Assembly: GCA_020053945.1 (NCBI GenBank)
Contig: JAGVME010000107.1
Coordinates: forward strand, 1-32,109
Origin: Gammaproteobacteria bacterium
GTDB lineage: Bacteria > Pseudomonadota > Gammaproteobacteria > Ga0077554 > Ga007554
Direction of reading: 5' to 3'
Length of the DNA: 32,109 nucleotides
The position numbers and the translations under genes are program-made. This document shows, piece by piece, positions 8,258 through 17,742 of this stretch; position 1 is the first letter of the stretch, and every line of letters starts with the position of its first letter. The notes beneath the pieces are model-generated. The model made no database searches and was not told where the DNA came from. It saw only the letters and a program-made list of their open reading frames with translations.

Positions 8258-9093
8258 CAACCCAAATACACTTCAATCACGCGCGGGTGGTTTTTAATCT
8301 GTTCCATATTCCCTTCCGCAAGCACGCTGCCTTCATGCAACACCGTCACCTTGCGCGCAATAGTGCTGATAAAATTCATGTCATGCTCCACCACAATCAA
8401 CGAATGCTTGCCCGCCAGTGTCTTGAACAATTCGGCGGTGCGCTCTATTTCATGATCCGTCATACCCGCCACAGGCTCATCCAGCAGCAACAGTTTTGGC
8501 TCTTGAATAAGTAACATACCAATTTCCAGCCATTGCTTTTGCCCATGCGAAAGTAACCCAGCCAATGTTTTAGCATGGTCCGACAGGTTGATGAGCGCCA
8601 GGATCTCATCAATCCTGGCCTGCTGGCCCGCACTTAAGCGCGCAAATAAACTGCGCCATAAACCCTTGTCAGCCTTTAATGCCAGCTCCAGGTTCTCAAA
8701 CACGCTGTGGTTGTGAAATACAGTAGGTTTCTGGAATTTTCGGCCAATGCCCGCATGCGCAATCTGATATTCAGACAGCGCTTGCAGGTCGATGGTCTGC
8801 CCGAAAAAAGCGGTGCCAGAATCCGCGCGCGTTTTTCCAGTAATCACATCCATTAGCGTCGTCTTACCGGCACCGTTCGGGCCAATGATACAACGCAATT
8901 CACCCACATCGATGCTTAACGTCAACTTGTTAAGCGCCTTGAACCCATCAAAACTCACCGTCACATCTTCCAGGTACAATATCACGCCATGCGTTACATC
9001 CAGCGTTCCTGATTCATGCACATGCTCAAGCGCCGAGGTATCAGCTACCCATCCTTGCCCTCCTGCATCGTCATTCTGCTGAATGCCACTCAT
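8257..9093 (-). CDS. urtD: Urea ABC transporter ATPase UrtD
   Basis: First ATPase of the urea importer (LivG-like), 278 residues with Walker A GPNGAGKTT, signature LSHGQKQWLEIGM, Walker B LLLLDEPVAGM and the family-specific GIGRKFQKPTVF segment. An N-terminal polar extension of about 35 residues precedes the ABC domain. The start overlaps the urtC stop by 4 bases (ATGA), indicating translational coupling. Confidence 0.95.
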   Translation of the reverse strand: MSGIQQNDDAGGQGWVADTSALEHVHESGTLDVTHGVILYLEDVTVSFDGFKALNKLTLSIDVGELRCIIGPNGAGKTTLMDVITGKTRADSGTAFFGQTIDLQALSEYQIAHAGIGRKFQKPTVFHNHSVFENLELALKADKGLWRSLFARLSAGQQARIDEILALINLSDHAKTLAGLLSHGQKQWLEIGMLLIQEPKLLLLDEPVAGMTDHEIERTAELFKTLAGKHSLIVVEHDMNFISTIARKVTVLHEGSVLAEGNMEQIKNHPRVIEVYLG

Positions 9094-10175
9094 GTCTTTT
9101 TAAACCGTTTCAATAAACCAATCACCCCTTGTGGTAAAAATAAAGTGACGATGATAAATATAAAGCCCAGAAAAAATAACCAGTACTCCGGAAAAGCCGC
9201 TGTAAACCAACTTTTGGCGCCATTCACCAACCCTGCGCCCAGCAATGGACCGACCAAAGTGCCGCGTCCACCGACCGCCGCCCAGATGGCGATTTCAATG
9301 GAATTGGCGGGGGACATTTCACTGGGATTAATAATCCCTACCTGGGGAACGTAGAGCGCGCCAGCAATGCCGCACAACACCGCCGAAAATGTCCAGGCAA
9401 ATAATTTATAATGCAGGGGGTTATAACCACAGAACATCAACCGGCTTTCTGCGTCGCGGATAGCGGTTAATACCCGCCCTAATTTTGAGACCACAATGAA
9501 GCGGCACATCAGCAATGCGGCCATCAAAAAAATGGCCGTAGCGATAAACAAGCCCGCACGGGTCGCGGGATCCGTTAATGAATAGCCCAGAATACGTTTA
9601 AAATCTGTAAAGCCGTTATTGCCGCCGAATCCTGTTTCATTACGGAAAAATAACAACATGAAAGCAAACGTGAGTGCCTGGGTGATAATTGAGAAATACA
9701 CACCTTTAATGCGCGAACGAAATGCGAAATAGCCAAAAATAAATGCCAGCAGCCCAGGCACAAGCACCACTAATAACATGGCATACAAAAACATATCCGT
9801 GCCCTGCCAATACCACGGTAATTCCTTCCAGTCCAGAAATACCATGAAATCCGGCAATGTACTGCCATATTCCCCTTCAGTACCGATCATGCGCATCAAA
9901 TACATGCCACAGGCATAACCCCCCAAGGCAAAAAATAATCCATGCCCGAGACTTAATATGCCCGCATAACCCCAGATCAAGTCCATGGCCATGGCAACAA
10001 TGGCATAGCACATGATTTTCCCAATCAGGGACAGGGCATAATCAGGCACTCGCAACACACTGCTTTCTGGCAAAAAAAGGTTCAACGCAGGAATCACAAT
10101 CACAAACAACAGGCCGAACAGGCCTAATGCCACCCATCCTCTGGCACCATACAAATTTGAAAAATACTGCGTCAT
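9090..10175 (-). CDS. urtC: Urea ABC transporter permease UrtC
   Basis: LivM-like inner-membrane permease, 361 residues with about ten hydrophobic helices. Family marks are AMDLIWGYAGILSLGHGLFFALGGYACGM (split over residues around 60-90) and NGAKSWFTAAFPEYW near the C-terminus, both typical of UrtC. It pairs with UrtB to form the channel. It lies 11 bp downstream of urtB and overlaps urtD by 4 bases. Confidence 0.95.
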   Translation of the reverse strand: MTQYFSNLYGARGWVALGLFGLLFVIVIPALNLFLPESSVLRVPDYALSLIGKIMCYAIVAMAMDLIWGYAGILSLGHGLFFALGGYACGMYLMRMIGTEGEYGSTLPDFMVFLDWKELPWYWQGTDMFLYAMLLVVLVPGLLAFIFGYFAFRSRIKGVYFSIITQALTFAFMLLFFRNETGFGGNNGFTDFKRILGYSLTDPATRAGLFIATAIFLMAALLMCRFIVVSKLGRVLTAIRDAESRLMFCGYNPLHYKLFAWTFSAVLCGIAGALYVPQVGIINPSEMSPANSIEIAIWAAVGGRGTLVGPLLGAGLVNGAKSWFTAAFPEYWLFFLGFIFIIVTLFLPQGVIGLLKRFKKT

Positions 10176-10186
10176 TCGTTCGCCCT

Positions 10187-11818
10187 TTAATTTTCTACCG
10201 TTCGCCCTTTTAAAGCAAACAAGCCTTGCGGACGTTTTTGAATAACAATGATAATAAACACCAATATGAAAATCTTTGCCAGCACCGCACCTGCATAAGG
10301 CTCAAGAAATTTATTTATCACCCCCAGTCCCAATGCGGCAAATACCGTACCTGCGATTTGTCCTACACCCCCCAGCACCACCACCATGAATGAATCCACA
10401 ATGTAGCTCTGGCCCAGATCGGGACCCACATTACCGATTTGCGATAAGGCGCAACCGCCCAACCCCGCAACCCCCGAACCCAAGCCAAAGGCCCACATAT
10501 CGACTTTACGGGTAGGCACACCGGCACAATCCGCCATGGTGCGATTTTGCGTGACGGCGCGTACAAACAAACCCAGGCGCGTGCGGTTTAACAACACCCA
10601 GATCAACACCAGAACAATCATTGAAAACACAATGATGGCGATGCGGTTGTACGGCAATACCAAATTACTAACCAGCGCGAAGCCACCGGACATCCACGCA
10701 GGATTAACCACTTCGACATTCTGTGCGCCAAATATTGTCCTCACCGTTTGAATCAGAATCAAACTAATGCCCCATGTGGCCAACAGCGTTTCCAGAGGAC
10801 GGCCATATAAATAGCGAATCACGCTACGTTCCATCGCGATGCCCACCAATGCCGATACAATAAAGGCAGCGGGTAATGCAACAAGTAGATAGGCATCAAA
10901 TATCTCAGGCCAATAGCTCTTAAATAATACCTGCACCATATAGGTTGTATACGCCCCTATCATGAGCAGTTCGCCATGCGCCATATTAATAACGCCCATC
11001 AGTCCATAGGTGATCGCCAAACCGAGCGCCGCCAATAACAACACGCTACCCAAACTGATACCGCTAAATACCCGGCCAATATATTCTGCCGTAGACAATC
11101 GGCTATCAATCTCCGCTAATGACCGTTTAATTTCCGCACGTACCGCCGGGTCAGGCTCGGGGTAATTTCCCGACGTATCTTTCTCTATCAATGCCAGCAA
11201 CGCCGCCTTGGTTGATTCCCGTGAACTCCGCGCCAATACCCGCACCGCTTCAAGACGTAGCGCCGCATCGGTATTTTTGAGATGGATTCCCGCCTTGGCC
11301 AGCGACAAGGCCGCCCGCACATCGCTATCCTGTTCTTTTTTTAGCGCAGCTTCTATGAGGGGCTGAAAATCTTCACTGGCCTGATCTTGCAATTGCTCAG
11401 CAGCGGCGAACCGTATTCGCGGATCGGGGAAAGATAATTTTAAAGCGGCCAATGCAGAATCCAAAATACGGCGGACACGATTGTTAATGGTTATTTTTTC
11501 AAGACCGGCGGGTATAGGATCAATAACCTGTTTGGTTAAGGCATCATGCGCCCCATCTTTGTCTAAGATCACTACCTTTTCACCCCCAGGTACCACATGC
11601 AACGTGCCATCCAAAAGGGCTTGCAATATGGGCAACGCATCTACATCGGCGGTAGATACCAAGGCATCAATGGCGGCGATTCTTTCGCTATTATCCCCTG
11701 TGCTTAAGGTCTTCAATATTTCAGGGGTTATGGCATGGACAGCATGGCTCCATACACCCCCAGTGAACAGGAGGCACAACAGAAAGGCGCGCAACAGGGA
11801 AAAATAAAAAAAATTCAT
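10187..11818 (-). CDS. urtB: Urea ABC transporter permease UrtB
   Basis: LivH-like permease with the extension usual for proteobacterial UrtB. Residues 1-29 look like a signal peptide (LLCLLFTGGVWSHAVHA). About 30-235 is a helical, HEAT-like periplasmic segment with repeats such as DAALRLEAVRVLARSS. About 245-543 is the membrane permease with GLMGVINMAHGELLMIGAY and VVLGGVGQIAGTVFAALGLG. The total of 543 residues is normal for this subtype. It follows urtA after 136 bp holding hairpins that could lower its expression relative to the binding protein. Confidence 0.95.
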   Translation of the reverse strand: MNFFYFSLLRAFLLCLLFTGGVWSHAVHAITPEILKTLSTGDNSERIAAIDALVSTADVDALPILQALLDGTLHVVPGGEKVVILDKDGAHDALTKQVIDPIPAGLEKITINNRVRRILDSALAALKLSFPDPRIRFAAAEQLQDQASEDFQPLIEAALKKEQDSDVRAALSLAKAGIHLKNTDAALRLEAVRVLARSSRESTKAALLALIEKDTSGNYPEPDPAVRAEIKRSLAEIDSRLSTAEYIGRVFSGISLGSVLLLAALGLAITYGLMGVINMAHGELLMIGAYTTYMVQVLFKSYWPEIFDAYLLVALPAAFIVSALVGIAMERSVIRYLYGRPLETLLATWGISLILIQTVRTIFGAQNVEVVNPAWMSGGFALVSNLVLPYNRIAIIVFSMIVLVLIWVLLNRTRLGLFVRAVTQNRTMADCAGVPTRKVDMWAFGLGSGVAGLGGCALSQIGNVGPDLGQSYIVDSFMVVVLGGVGQIAGTVFAALGLGVINKFLEPYAGAVLAKIFILVFIIIVIQKRPQGLFALKGRTVEN

Positions 11819-11846
11819 GGCATGAGGAGCCTACGGAAAACAATAT

Positions 11847-11899
11847 AAAGACTAAAACCGCAGCCAAGCGGGAAATATGCCGGCTGCGGATCAGTCTTT
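11847..11899 (-). terminator. Intercistronic hairpin between urtA and urtB (attenuating terminator)
   Basis: On the transcript strand AAAGACT (11899-11893) and CCGCAGCC (11889-11882) pair with GGCTGCGG (11865-11858) and AGTCTTT (11853-11847). The inner 8-bp GC stem is followed directly by TTTT. A leaky terminator or 3'-end stabiliser here would give more UrtA than permease and ATPase, as in many binding-protein operons. Two smaller stem-loops lie nearer urtA (11904-11919 and 11934-11950). Confidence 0.6.
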
Positions 11900-11954
11900 T
11901 AACTCAAGGGAAACCTTGAAATATTAAGCGAAGCCCTGGGATAAGCAGGGAATG

Positions 11955-13235
11955 CTACATTTTTGATTTCTTTTCATTGCCCGCAATGAACGGGCTCCAC
12001 GGCTGGGCGCGGATGGTTTTATCAGTTTTCCATACGATATCAAATTGGCCATCGGCCTGGATTTCACCGATCATCACTGGCTTCCATAGATGATGATTGG
12101 TCTCATCCATCTTCAATGTAAATCCAGAAGGCGCCTTGAATGTCTGCCCGGCCATCGCCTTGCGCACCGCATCGACATTGGTGGTGCCTGCTTTGGTAAC
12201 CGCTTGCGCCCACATGTGCATACCAACATAGGTGGCTTCCATCGGATCATTGGTTACGCGATCCGCCCCGCCAGAAAGGTTATGTTTCTTCACATAGGCG
12301 GCCCATGTTTTTTTGAATGCATCATTCTCAGGCGCTTTTACCGACATGAAGTAATTCCATGCCGCCAAATGACCCACTAAAGGCTTGGTATCAATACCGC
12401 GTAACTCTTCCTCGCCCACAGAGAATGCAACCACTGGAACATCAGTGGCTTTCAGTCCCTGGTTACCCAACTCCTTATAAAAAGGAACATTCGAATCACC
12501 GTTGATGGTAGAAATTACCGCAGTCTTGCCGCCCGCTGAAAATTTCTTGACGTTGGCAACAATCGTCTGATAATCATTATGCCCAAACGGCGTATAGACT
12601 TCTTCGATGTCCTTTTCAGCAACGCCTTTGGATTTCAGGAAAGCCCGCAGGATTTTATTAGTGGTGCGTGGATAAACATAATCCGTCCCCAACAGGAAGA
12701 ACCGCTTGGCACCACCACCATCAGCACTCATTAAATATTCTACGGCGGGGATCGCCTGCTGGTTAGGCGCAGCGCCGGTATAATACACATTCTGTGAAAG
12801 CTCTTCGCCTTCATATTGCACCGGGTAATACAGCAGGCCGTTCAGTTCTTCGAAGACAGGCAAAACGGACTTGCGTGACACTGATGTCCAGCAACCGAAC
12901 ACCGCCGCCACTTTATCTTTTTGCAATAATCCACGCGCCTTTTCCGCAAATAACGGCCAATTAGACGCGGGATCAACCACCACCGCCTCCAACTGCTTAC
13001 CCAACACTCCGCCTTTGGCATTAATTTCTGCAATGGTCATCAGAGCAACATCACGCAATGATGTTTCGCTAATCGCCATGGTGCCCGACAAGGAATGTAA
13101 AATACCCACCTTAATAGTATCCGCAGACCACGCCGGAGCAGAAAACACCAACCCGATACCTATAACACTGCTTACCACAGATTTTTTGAATCTATTAATC
13201 AAACTATCCTTACCATTAAAGAAATGATGTTTCAT
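11955..13235 (-). CDS. urtA: Urea ABC transporter substrate-binding protein UrtA
   Basis: Periplasmic urea-binding protein, 426 residues with a signal peptide: basic N-region, hydrophobic core VVSSVIGIGLVFSAPAWSA and probable cleavage after residue 38. The mature protein starts DTIKVGILHSLSGTMAISE, the UrtA/FmdD-type start, and contains VFGCWTSVSRKSVLPV and GLLYYPVQYEG, which mark the urea/amide branch of the Liv-type binding proteins. ATG 13235 is preceded by GAAGGA at a good distance. The gene is preceded by a sigma-54 promoter and NtrC-like boxes and starts the urtABCDE unit. Confidence 0.96.
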   Translation of the reverse strand: MKHHFFNGKDSLINRFKKSVVSSVIGIGLVFSAPAWSADTIKVGILHSLSGTMAISETSLRDVALMTIAEINAKGGVLGKQLEAVVVDPASNWPLFAEKARGLLQKDKVAAVFGCWTSVSRKSVLPVFEELNGLLYYPVQYEGEELSQNVYYTGAAPNQQAIPAVEYLMSADGGGAKRFFLLGTDYVYPRTTNKILRAFLKSKGVAEKDIEEVYTPFGHNDYQTIVANVKKFSAGGKTAVISTINGDSNVPFYKELGNQGLKATDVPVVAFSVGEEELRGIDTKPLVGHLAAWNYFMSVKAPENDAFKKTWAAYVKKHNLSGGADRVTNDPMEATYVGMHMWAQAVTKAGTTNVDAVRKAMAGQTFKAPSGFTLKMDETNHHLWKPVMIGEIQADGQFDIVWKTDKTIRAQPWSPFIAGNEKKSKM

Positions 13236-13306
13236 ATGTGTTAATCCTTCGTTATTTTATTGATTGATTAAATGACTGCACCACCTTCATCGACAACACA
13301 CTCTTC

Positions 13307-13323
13307 AGCAAATTACGCGCCAA
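13307..13323 (-). promoter_or_regulatory. Sigma-54 (RpoN) promoter of urtABCDE
   Basis: The minus strand reads TTGGCGCGTAATTTGCT, which differs from the -24/-12 consensus TTGGCACG-N4-TTGCT at one position and has the exact GG-to-GC spacing. Counting 12 bases from the -12 C puts the start site near 13296, leaving a leader of about 61 bases before urtA. Sigma-54 promoters need an enhancer-binding activator, and the boxes at 13378-13422 provide candidate sites. Confidence 0.82.
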
Positions 13324-13377
13324 CAAATCAAACCGTTGATTAATATGTATAATTTTAATTATCCGCGAGATGGGGGC

Positions 13378-13392
13378 GCACCAATAAAGTGC
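13378..13392. promoter_or_regulatory. NtrC-like binding site 1 upstream of urtA
   Basis: GCACCAATAAAGTGC has the GCAC-N7-GTGC form of NtrC (NR-I) sites, as at E. coli glnA. Its centre is about 89 bp upstream of the predicted urtA start site, a usual enhancer distance. Confidence 0.7.
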
Positions 13393-13407
13393 ATATTACA
13401 GCTAATG

Positions 13408-13422
13408 GCGTCGGCTTGGTGC
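13408..13422. promoter_or_regulatory. NtrC-like binding site 2 upstream of urtA
   Basis: GCGTCGGCTTGGTGC keeps the right half TTGGTGC and has two mismatches in the left half. Its centre is 30 bp (three helical turns) from site 1, the same face of the helix, as expected for cooperative NtrC binding. It is weaker than site 1 and rests partly on that spacing. Confidence 0.5.
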
Positions 13423-13598
13423 GAGATCATGCCAGGTATTTAATAGTTGCAGGCATTGCATTTAGCCTAGGCAAAAGCACAAAGGCATGCGGTAAAAAAA
13501 CGGCCCAGGGTAATGTCGCTATTAATTACCGCCAGGCTACAAATAAGGTTTGTCATTGAAACAATTATCAAAAATACCTAAAAATAGAGGATGTTTTT

Positions 13599-14216
13599 TT
13601 ATTTTACAGATAACATTCCCTTCTTGATAATGAAATCAATAATGGTCTCCAGCCCCTGACCCGACTTAAGATTAGAAAAAACAAAGGGCTTGTCACCACG
13701 CATTTTCCGGGCATCCCGCTCCATCACTTCCAGGGACGCACCAACATAGGGCGCCAGATCAATTTTATTAATCACCAGTAAATCGGAACGGGTAATGCCT
13801 GGCCCACCTTTGCGCGGAATTTTATCGCCTGCGGAAACGTCAATCACATACAAGGTCAGATCGGAAAGTTCCGGGCTGAAGGTAGCGGCCAGATTGTCGC
13901 CCCCGCTTTCAATAATCACCACGTCAAGATTCTTAAATCGCTCACATAATTGTTCAACCGCCGCCAGATTCATCGATGCATCTTCGCGGATCGCGGTATG
14001 TGGGCACCCGCCTGTTTCAACCCCAATAATGCGGTCTTCAGACAAAGTCTGACTGCGCACTAAAAATTGCGCGTCTTCTTTGGTATAGATATCATTCGTC
14101 ACTACCGCCATCTGAAATCTGTCGCGCATTTTTTTGCACAAGGCATCAACCAATGCGGTTTTTCCTGAACCTACCGGCCCGCCAATGCCGACGCGCAACG
14201 TGGGCTTTTGATACAT
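13599..14216 (-). CDS. ureG: Urease accessory GTPase UreG
   Basis: GTPase that delivers nickel to apo-urease with UreD and UreF, 205 residues. The P-loop GPVGSGKT is at residues 13-20, and the nickel-binding CPH motif is at 71-73 inside [34 protein letters not shown] and the NKIDL guanine-recognition motif follow. It lies 22 bp after ureF, last in the ureDABCEFG order, and is complete. Confidence 0.97.
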   Translation of the reverse strand: MYQKPTLRVGIGGPVGSGKTALVDALCKKMRDRFQMAVVTNDIYTKEDAQFLVRSQTLSEDRIIGVETGGCPHTAIREDASMNLAAVEQLCERFKNLDVVIIESGGDNLAATFSPELSDLTLYVIDVSAGDKIPRKGGPGITRSDLLVINKIDLAPYVGASLEVMERDARKMRGDKPFVFSNLKSGQGLETIIDFIIKKGMLSVK

Positions 14217-14238
14217 GGGATGTCCCTCAATTTATCCT

Positions 14239-14940
14239 TCAAGACCGAAACAAGCGTGAATACTGCGTCTCATGCAAAGCGCTAAAAATTCCTGTCATGG
14301 GCGCAAATACACCTATCTCTTCGTCACAGCTCACCATTCCTTTCTCCACCCATGCAGGCATCTGCCCAATTGCATGCGACAAAATACGCTGCCCGGCCGT
14401 TTGCCCCAGCGAAATTAACTTAAGCGCGGCAGCCACCTGATTTTCGAGCCATGTCCAGACATAACCCATCGCCAGCGTGCGGATCGGGATATTCCAACGT
14501 ACAGCAGCTAAAGAAAATGCCATTGCAAAACTGCTGTGGGGATGAGAAATCCACATTTTCGCGTCCACCATACCCAGGCTCACCAATAACCGGGACAGTG
14601 CCGCACCCAAGTGCCGGTCTTCTGCCTGTAACTCAGCGGACTCCCGGCAGGCATGTAAGAAAGCGCTCCAAAATTCAACCGCTTCGTTGTCTGCGGCATG
14701 CCAGGCGGCATATAAGCGCATCAGTATCGGTACATCCAGGCGACATATAGAATGCTCCATCACACCACATATCCAATGCTGGGCGGTGAGCTCATCGCGC
14801 ACTGTTCCGGTAGCAACCGCATATTCCAATCCTTGCGAATAGGCATAAGCACCCACCGGCAAACCGGGGCTTACCAATTGCATGAGCCGCAACAAAGAAA
14901 TATCATTTACCTGATGGCCGCCATCCGGCACGAGAATCAT
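14239..14940 (-). CDS. ureF: Urease accessory protein UreF
   Basis: All-helical urease maturation protein that bridges UreD and UreG in the nickel-insertion complex, 233 residues. Family marks include LLRLMQLVSPGLPVGAYAYSQGLE near the N-terminus (split here at residues about 15-38), a WICGVMEHSI segment and LISLGQTAGQRIL near residue 190. The start overlaps the ureE stop by 4 bases (ATGA). Confidence 0.95.
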   Translation of the reverse strand: MILVPDGGHQVNDISLLRLMQLVSPGLPVGAYAYSQGLEYAVATGTVRDELTAQHWICGVMEHSICRLDVPILMRLYAAWHAADNEAVEFWSAFLHACRESAELQAEDRHLGAALSRLLVSLGMVDAKMWISHPHSSFAMAFSLAAVRWNIPIRTLAMGYVWTWLENQVAAALKLISLGQTAGQRILSHAIGQMPAWVEKGMVSCDEEIGVFAPMTGIFSALHETQYSRLFRS

Positions 14941-15377
14941 GAGGTGTGGTGCGCGGTATGTGCATACGCCCCGGCTTCAGGTTCAAACGGCAGCATTTCG
15001 TGCGCAACGGTTAACCCCAACTGGCACACCAGATCATCCAGCACATGATCACGCAAATACCTGACGCAGGTCGTGCCAATGTGCAGCGCCACATGCCGGT
15101 TACCTAAGTGATAGCACGCTTTGGCCAGTAATAATGGGGACGACGTACTGGCAGTTGATACCGCTTCACATGCCGCATGAATCACTACCACTTTTCCTGC
15201 ATCCGCACGTAATAAATCGCCATGACGCAATACTGATCCGCGCGGCAAAAATAGCACGGCTTCTTCGCCGTTATCCAAATGTGTCGATAAACGGCTGCGC
15301 TGACGCATCTCAAAAGGCAAGGTCAATGTTGCGTCGAACTCAACCTTATTATGGATACGCTCATAAATCTGCATCAT
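14937..15377 (-). CDS. ureE: Urease accessory metallochaperone UreE
   Basis: Nickel-binding chaperone, 146 residues from ATG 15377 (ATG 15374 is a near-equal choice). The open frame extends to 15440 inside ureC, but homologues begin MQIYERI, and GGAG lies before 15377, so the short form is preferred. The N-terminal substrate-binding-like part has LPFEMRQRSR. The C-terminal part has a YHLGNRHVALHIG segment with the nickel-binding histidines and a short AHTAHHTS tail, so it lacks the long His-rich tail of some UreE proteins. It begins 13 bp after the ureC stop. Confidence 0.93.
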   Translation of the reverse strand: MMQIYERIHNKVEFDATLTLPFEMRQRSRLSTHLDNGEEAVLFLPRGSVLRHGDLLRADAGKVVVIHAACEAVSTASTSSPLLLAKACYHLGNRHVALHIGTTCVRYLRDHVLDDLVCQLGLTVAHEMLPFEPEAGAYAHTAHHTS

Positions 15378-15390
15378 GAATGGCGCTCCA

Positions 15391-17097
15391 TTAAAACAGA
15401 AAATAGCGCTGCGCCAAAGGCAGCACTGTGAGCGGTTCACAGGTCAGTAATACCCCATCCGCGCGCACTTCATAAGTCTGCGAATCAACCTCCATATGAG
15501 GCTGATAACTGTTGTGAATCAAATCAGACTTTCGAATCGCACGGGTATTTTTTACACTTACCAGATTTTTTTTCAAGCCATACTTCTCGCCTATTCCTGC
15601 ATTCAACGCCGCCTGTGAAACAAAATGCACACTGGTTGCCGTGCGTGCGCCACCCAATGCGCCAAACATGGTGCGGTAATGCACTGGCTGTGGCGTGGGG
15701 ATAGACGCGTTGGGGTCACCCATCGGCACAGCGGCGATCATGCCACCCTTGATAATCATGGATGGCTTGGCACCAAAAAATGCCGGGCGCCACAATACAA
15801 TATCCGCCAGTTTTCCTGTTTCTATCGAACCGACTTCATGACTGATACCGTGCGTAATCGCCGGGTTGATGGTGTATTTTGCGATGTAGCGTTTAATGCG
15901 GAAGTTGTCGTGACGCGCGTTATCTTCGGCCAGCGCGCCGCGCTGCACTTTCATCTTGTGCGCGGTTTGCCAGGTGCGGGTAATCACTTCACCGACACGC
16001 CCCATCGCCTGTGAATCGGATGAAATCATGCTGAATGCACCCAAGTCATGCAGGATATCTTCAGCGGCTATAGTCTCACGACGTATCCGAGATTCAGCAA
16101 ACGCTACATCTTCAGCAATCGCAGGGTCGAGGTGATGACATACCATCAACATATCAAGATGCTCGTCAACCGTATTGACCGTGTAAGGGCGCGTAGGATT
16201 GGTGGATGACGGCAACACATTCGCCTCACCGCACGCCTTGATAATATCCGGTGCATGACCGCCACCGGCGCCTTCTGTATGGTAGGTATGGATGGTGCGC
16301 CCTTTGAAAGCGGCGAGCGTGTCTTCGACAAATCCCGACTCATTCAACGTGTCAGTGTGGATGGCAACCTGCACATCGTGTTTTTCAGCTACACTTAAAC
16401 AGTTATCAATGGCGGCCGGCGTGGTGCCCCAATCTTCGTGCAGCTTCAAACCCATCGCGCCTGCCTCAATTTGCTCTTCGAGGGGCGCTGGCAGGCTGGC
16501 GTTGCCTTTGCCGAGAAAACCAATATTCATCGGCAAGGCTTCAGCGGCTTGCAGCATGCGCTGCATATACCACGGCCCCGGGGTGCAAGTGGTGGCGTTT
16601 GTACCTGCTGCCGGGCCGGTGCCGCCACCGATCATGGTGGTCACCCCGGACATCAAAGCATCTTCAATTTGTTGCGGACAAATAAAGTGAATATGTGCAT
16701 CTATCGCGCCGGGCGTCGCAATGAGTCCTTCACCTGCAATAATTTCCGTGCCTGGCCCAATCACAATAGTGACGCCGGGTTGAATATCCGGGTTACCCGC
16801 TTTACCTATGCCGGAAATACGGCCATTTTTCAGGCCAATATCGGCTTTGACTATGCCCCAATAATCCATGATCAGCGCGTTGGTGATAACCGTATCGGCC
16901 ACTTCATGCGCGCAACGCTGGCTCTGGCCCATGCCGTCCCGAATAACTTTGCCGCCGCCAAATTTTACTTCTTCGCCATAAGTGGCATGATCGGCCTCTA
17001 CTTCAATCCATAATTCAGTATCGCCCAAACGTATCCGGTCACCTACCGTGGGGCCATACATTTCCATATAAGCACGGCGGTCAATTTTTTTCATCAT
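15391..17097 (-). CDS. ureC: Urease alpha subunit UreC
   Basis: Catalytic subunit that hydrolyses urea to ammonia and carbamate at a di-nickel centre, 568 residues (normal). All active-site residues are present at the Klebsiella positions plus one: H135 and H137, carbamylated K218 ([12 protein letters not shown]), H247, H273, flap histidine H321 and D361. It overlaps ureB by 4 bases (ATGA). A functional enzyme is expected given the complete accessory set ureDEFG. Confidence 0.98.
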   Translation of the reverse strand: MMKKIDRRAYMEMYGPTVGDRIRLGDTELWIEVEADHATYGEEVKFGGGKVIRDGMGQSQRCAHEVADTVITNALIMDYWGIVKADIGLKNGRISGIGKAGNPDIQPGVTIVIGPGTEIIAGEGLIATPGAIDAHIHFICPQQIEDALMSGVTTMIGGGTGPAAGTNATTCTPGPWYMQRMLQAAEALPMNIGFLGKGNASLPAPLEEQIEAGAMGLKLHEDWGTTPAAIDNCLSVAEKHDVQVAIHTDTLNESGFVEDTLAAFKGRTIHTYHTEGAGGGHAPDIIKACGEANVLPSSTNPTRPYTVNTVDEHLDMLMVCHHLDPAIAEDVAFAESRIRRETIAAEDILHDLGAFSMISSDSQAMGRVGEVITRTWQTAHKMKVQRGALAEDNARHDNFRIKRYIAKYTINPAITHGISHEVGSIETGKLADIVLWRPAFFGAKPSMIIKGGMIAAVPMGDPNASIPTPQPVHYRTMFGALGGARTATSVHFVSQAALNAGIGEKYGLKKNLVSVKNTRAIRKSDLIHNSYQPHMEVDSQTYEVRADGVLLTCEPLTVLPLAQRYFLF

Positions 17098-17417
17098 TTC
17101 TTCTCTAGTGCCCCCATCACCTTGGCGTTAAAACCATATACACGACGCTCTCCCACATATTCCACCAAATCCACTTCACGGGTTTGGCCTGGCTCAAAAC
17201 GCACGGCGGTTCCGGCCGCAATATTGAGACGGCAACCGTAGGTTTTTTCACGATCAAAGCTCAAGGCCCTGTTGGTTTCATAAAAGTGATAGTGTGAACC
17301 CACCTGAATAGGCCGATCCCCGGTGTTCGCCACACTGATACGTACTGGCCTGCGCCCTGCATTCAGTTCAATATCACCTGAGACCACTATAATTTCACCT
17401 GGAATCATGGTTATCAC
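17094..17417 (-). CDS. ureB: Urease beta subunit UreB
   Basis: Small structural urease subunit, 107 residues, with the typical start [19 protein letters not shown] and the [14 protein letters not shown] segment. Separate UreA, UreB and UreC subunits show the common bacterial three-subunit (not fused) urease. It starts 4 bp after ureA and overlaps ureC. The frame begins MITMIPGE; ATG 17408 (MIPGE) is the more usual start. Confidence 0.96.
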   Translation of the reverse strand: MITMIPGEIIVVSGDIELNAGRRPVRISVANTGDRPIQVGSHYHFYETNRALSFDREKTYGCRLNIAAGTAVRFEPGQTREVDLVEYVGERRVYGFNAKVMGALEKK

Positions 17418-17421
17418 CTCG

Positions 17422-17724
17422 CTAAGGAATGGGATTATGCACTGTCACCAGCTTGGTACCGTCAAGAAAAGTTGCTTCAACCTGCACATCGGGAATCATT
17501 TCCGCAATGCCGTCCATGACATCGTCGCGCGTCAGCAGTGTCGTGCCATAGCTCATCAAATCGGCTACGCTGCGCCCGTCACGCGCGCCTTCCATAATCG
17601 CCGCGCAAATATAGGCGATGGCTTCGGGATAATTTAATTTCACGCCGCGCGCCTTGCGCCGTTCAGCCAACAGCGCGGCGGTAAAAATCAGCAATTTGTC
17701 TTTTTCTCGGGGCGTTAAGTCCAT
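17422..17724 (-). CDS. ureA: Urease gamma subunit UreA
   Basis: Small urease subunit, 100 residues, with the family start [20 protein letters not shown], the [11 protein letters not shown] segment and the C-terminal VTVHNPI. It lies 18 bp after ureD and 4 bp before ureB in a tight operon. Confidence 0.97.
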   Translation of the reverse strand: MDLTPREKDKLLIFTAALLAERRKARGVKLNYPEAIAYICAAIMEGARDGRSVADLMSYGTTLLTRDDVMDGIAEMIPDVQVEATFLDGTKLVTVHNPIP

Positions 17725-17742
17725 GAAAATTCCCTACAGTAG

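Larger units (their letters stand above)
13236..13598. other. ureG-urtA intergenic control region
   Basis: This 363-bp non-coding spacer separates the urease operon from the urt operon. It holds, from urtA outward, the ribosome binding site, a roughly 61-base leader, a sigma-54 promoter (13307-13323) and two NtrC-like boxes (13378-13392, 13408-13422). An A+T-rich part next to the ureG stop includes a weak stem GGTAAT/ATTACC near 13509-13528. No convincing Rho-independent terminator for ureG was seen, so some read-through into urt is possible. Confidence 0.8.

Noticed and set aside
15378-15440. Longer UreE form starting at 15440 (167 residues)
   Set aside because: The extra 21 residues overlap ureC and do not resemble UreE, whose N-terminus is MQIYERI; ATG 15377 has a ribosome binding site.
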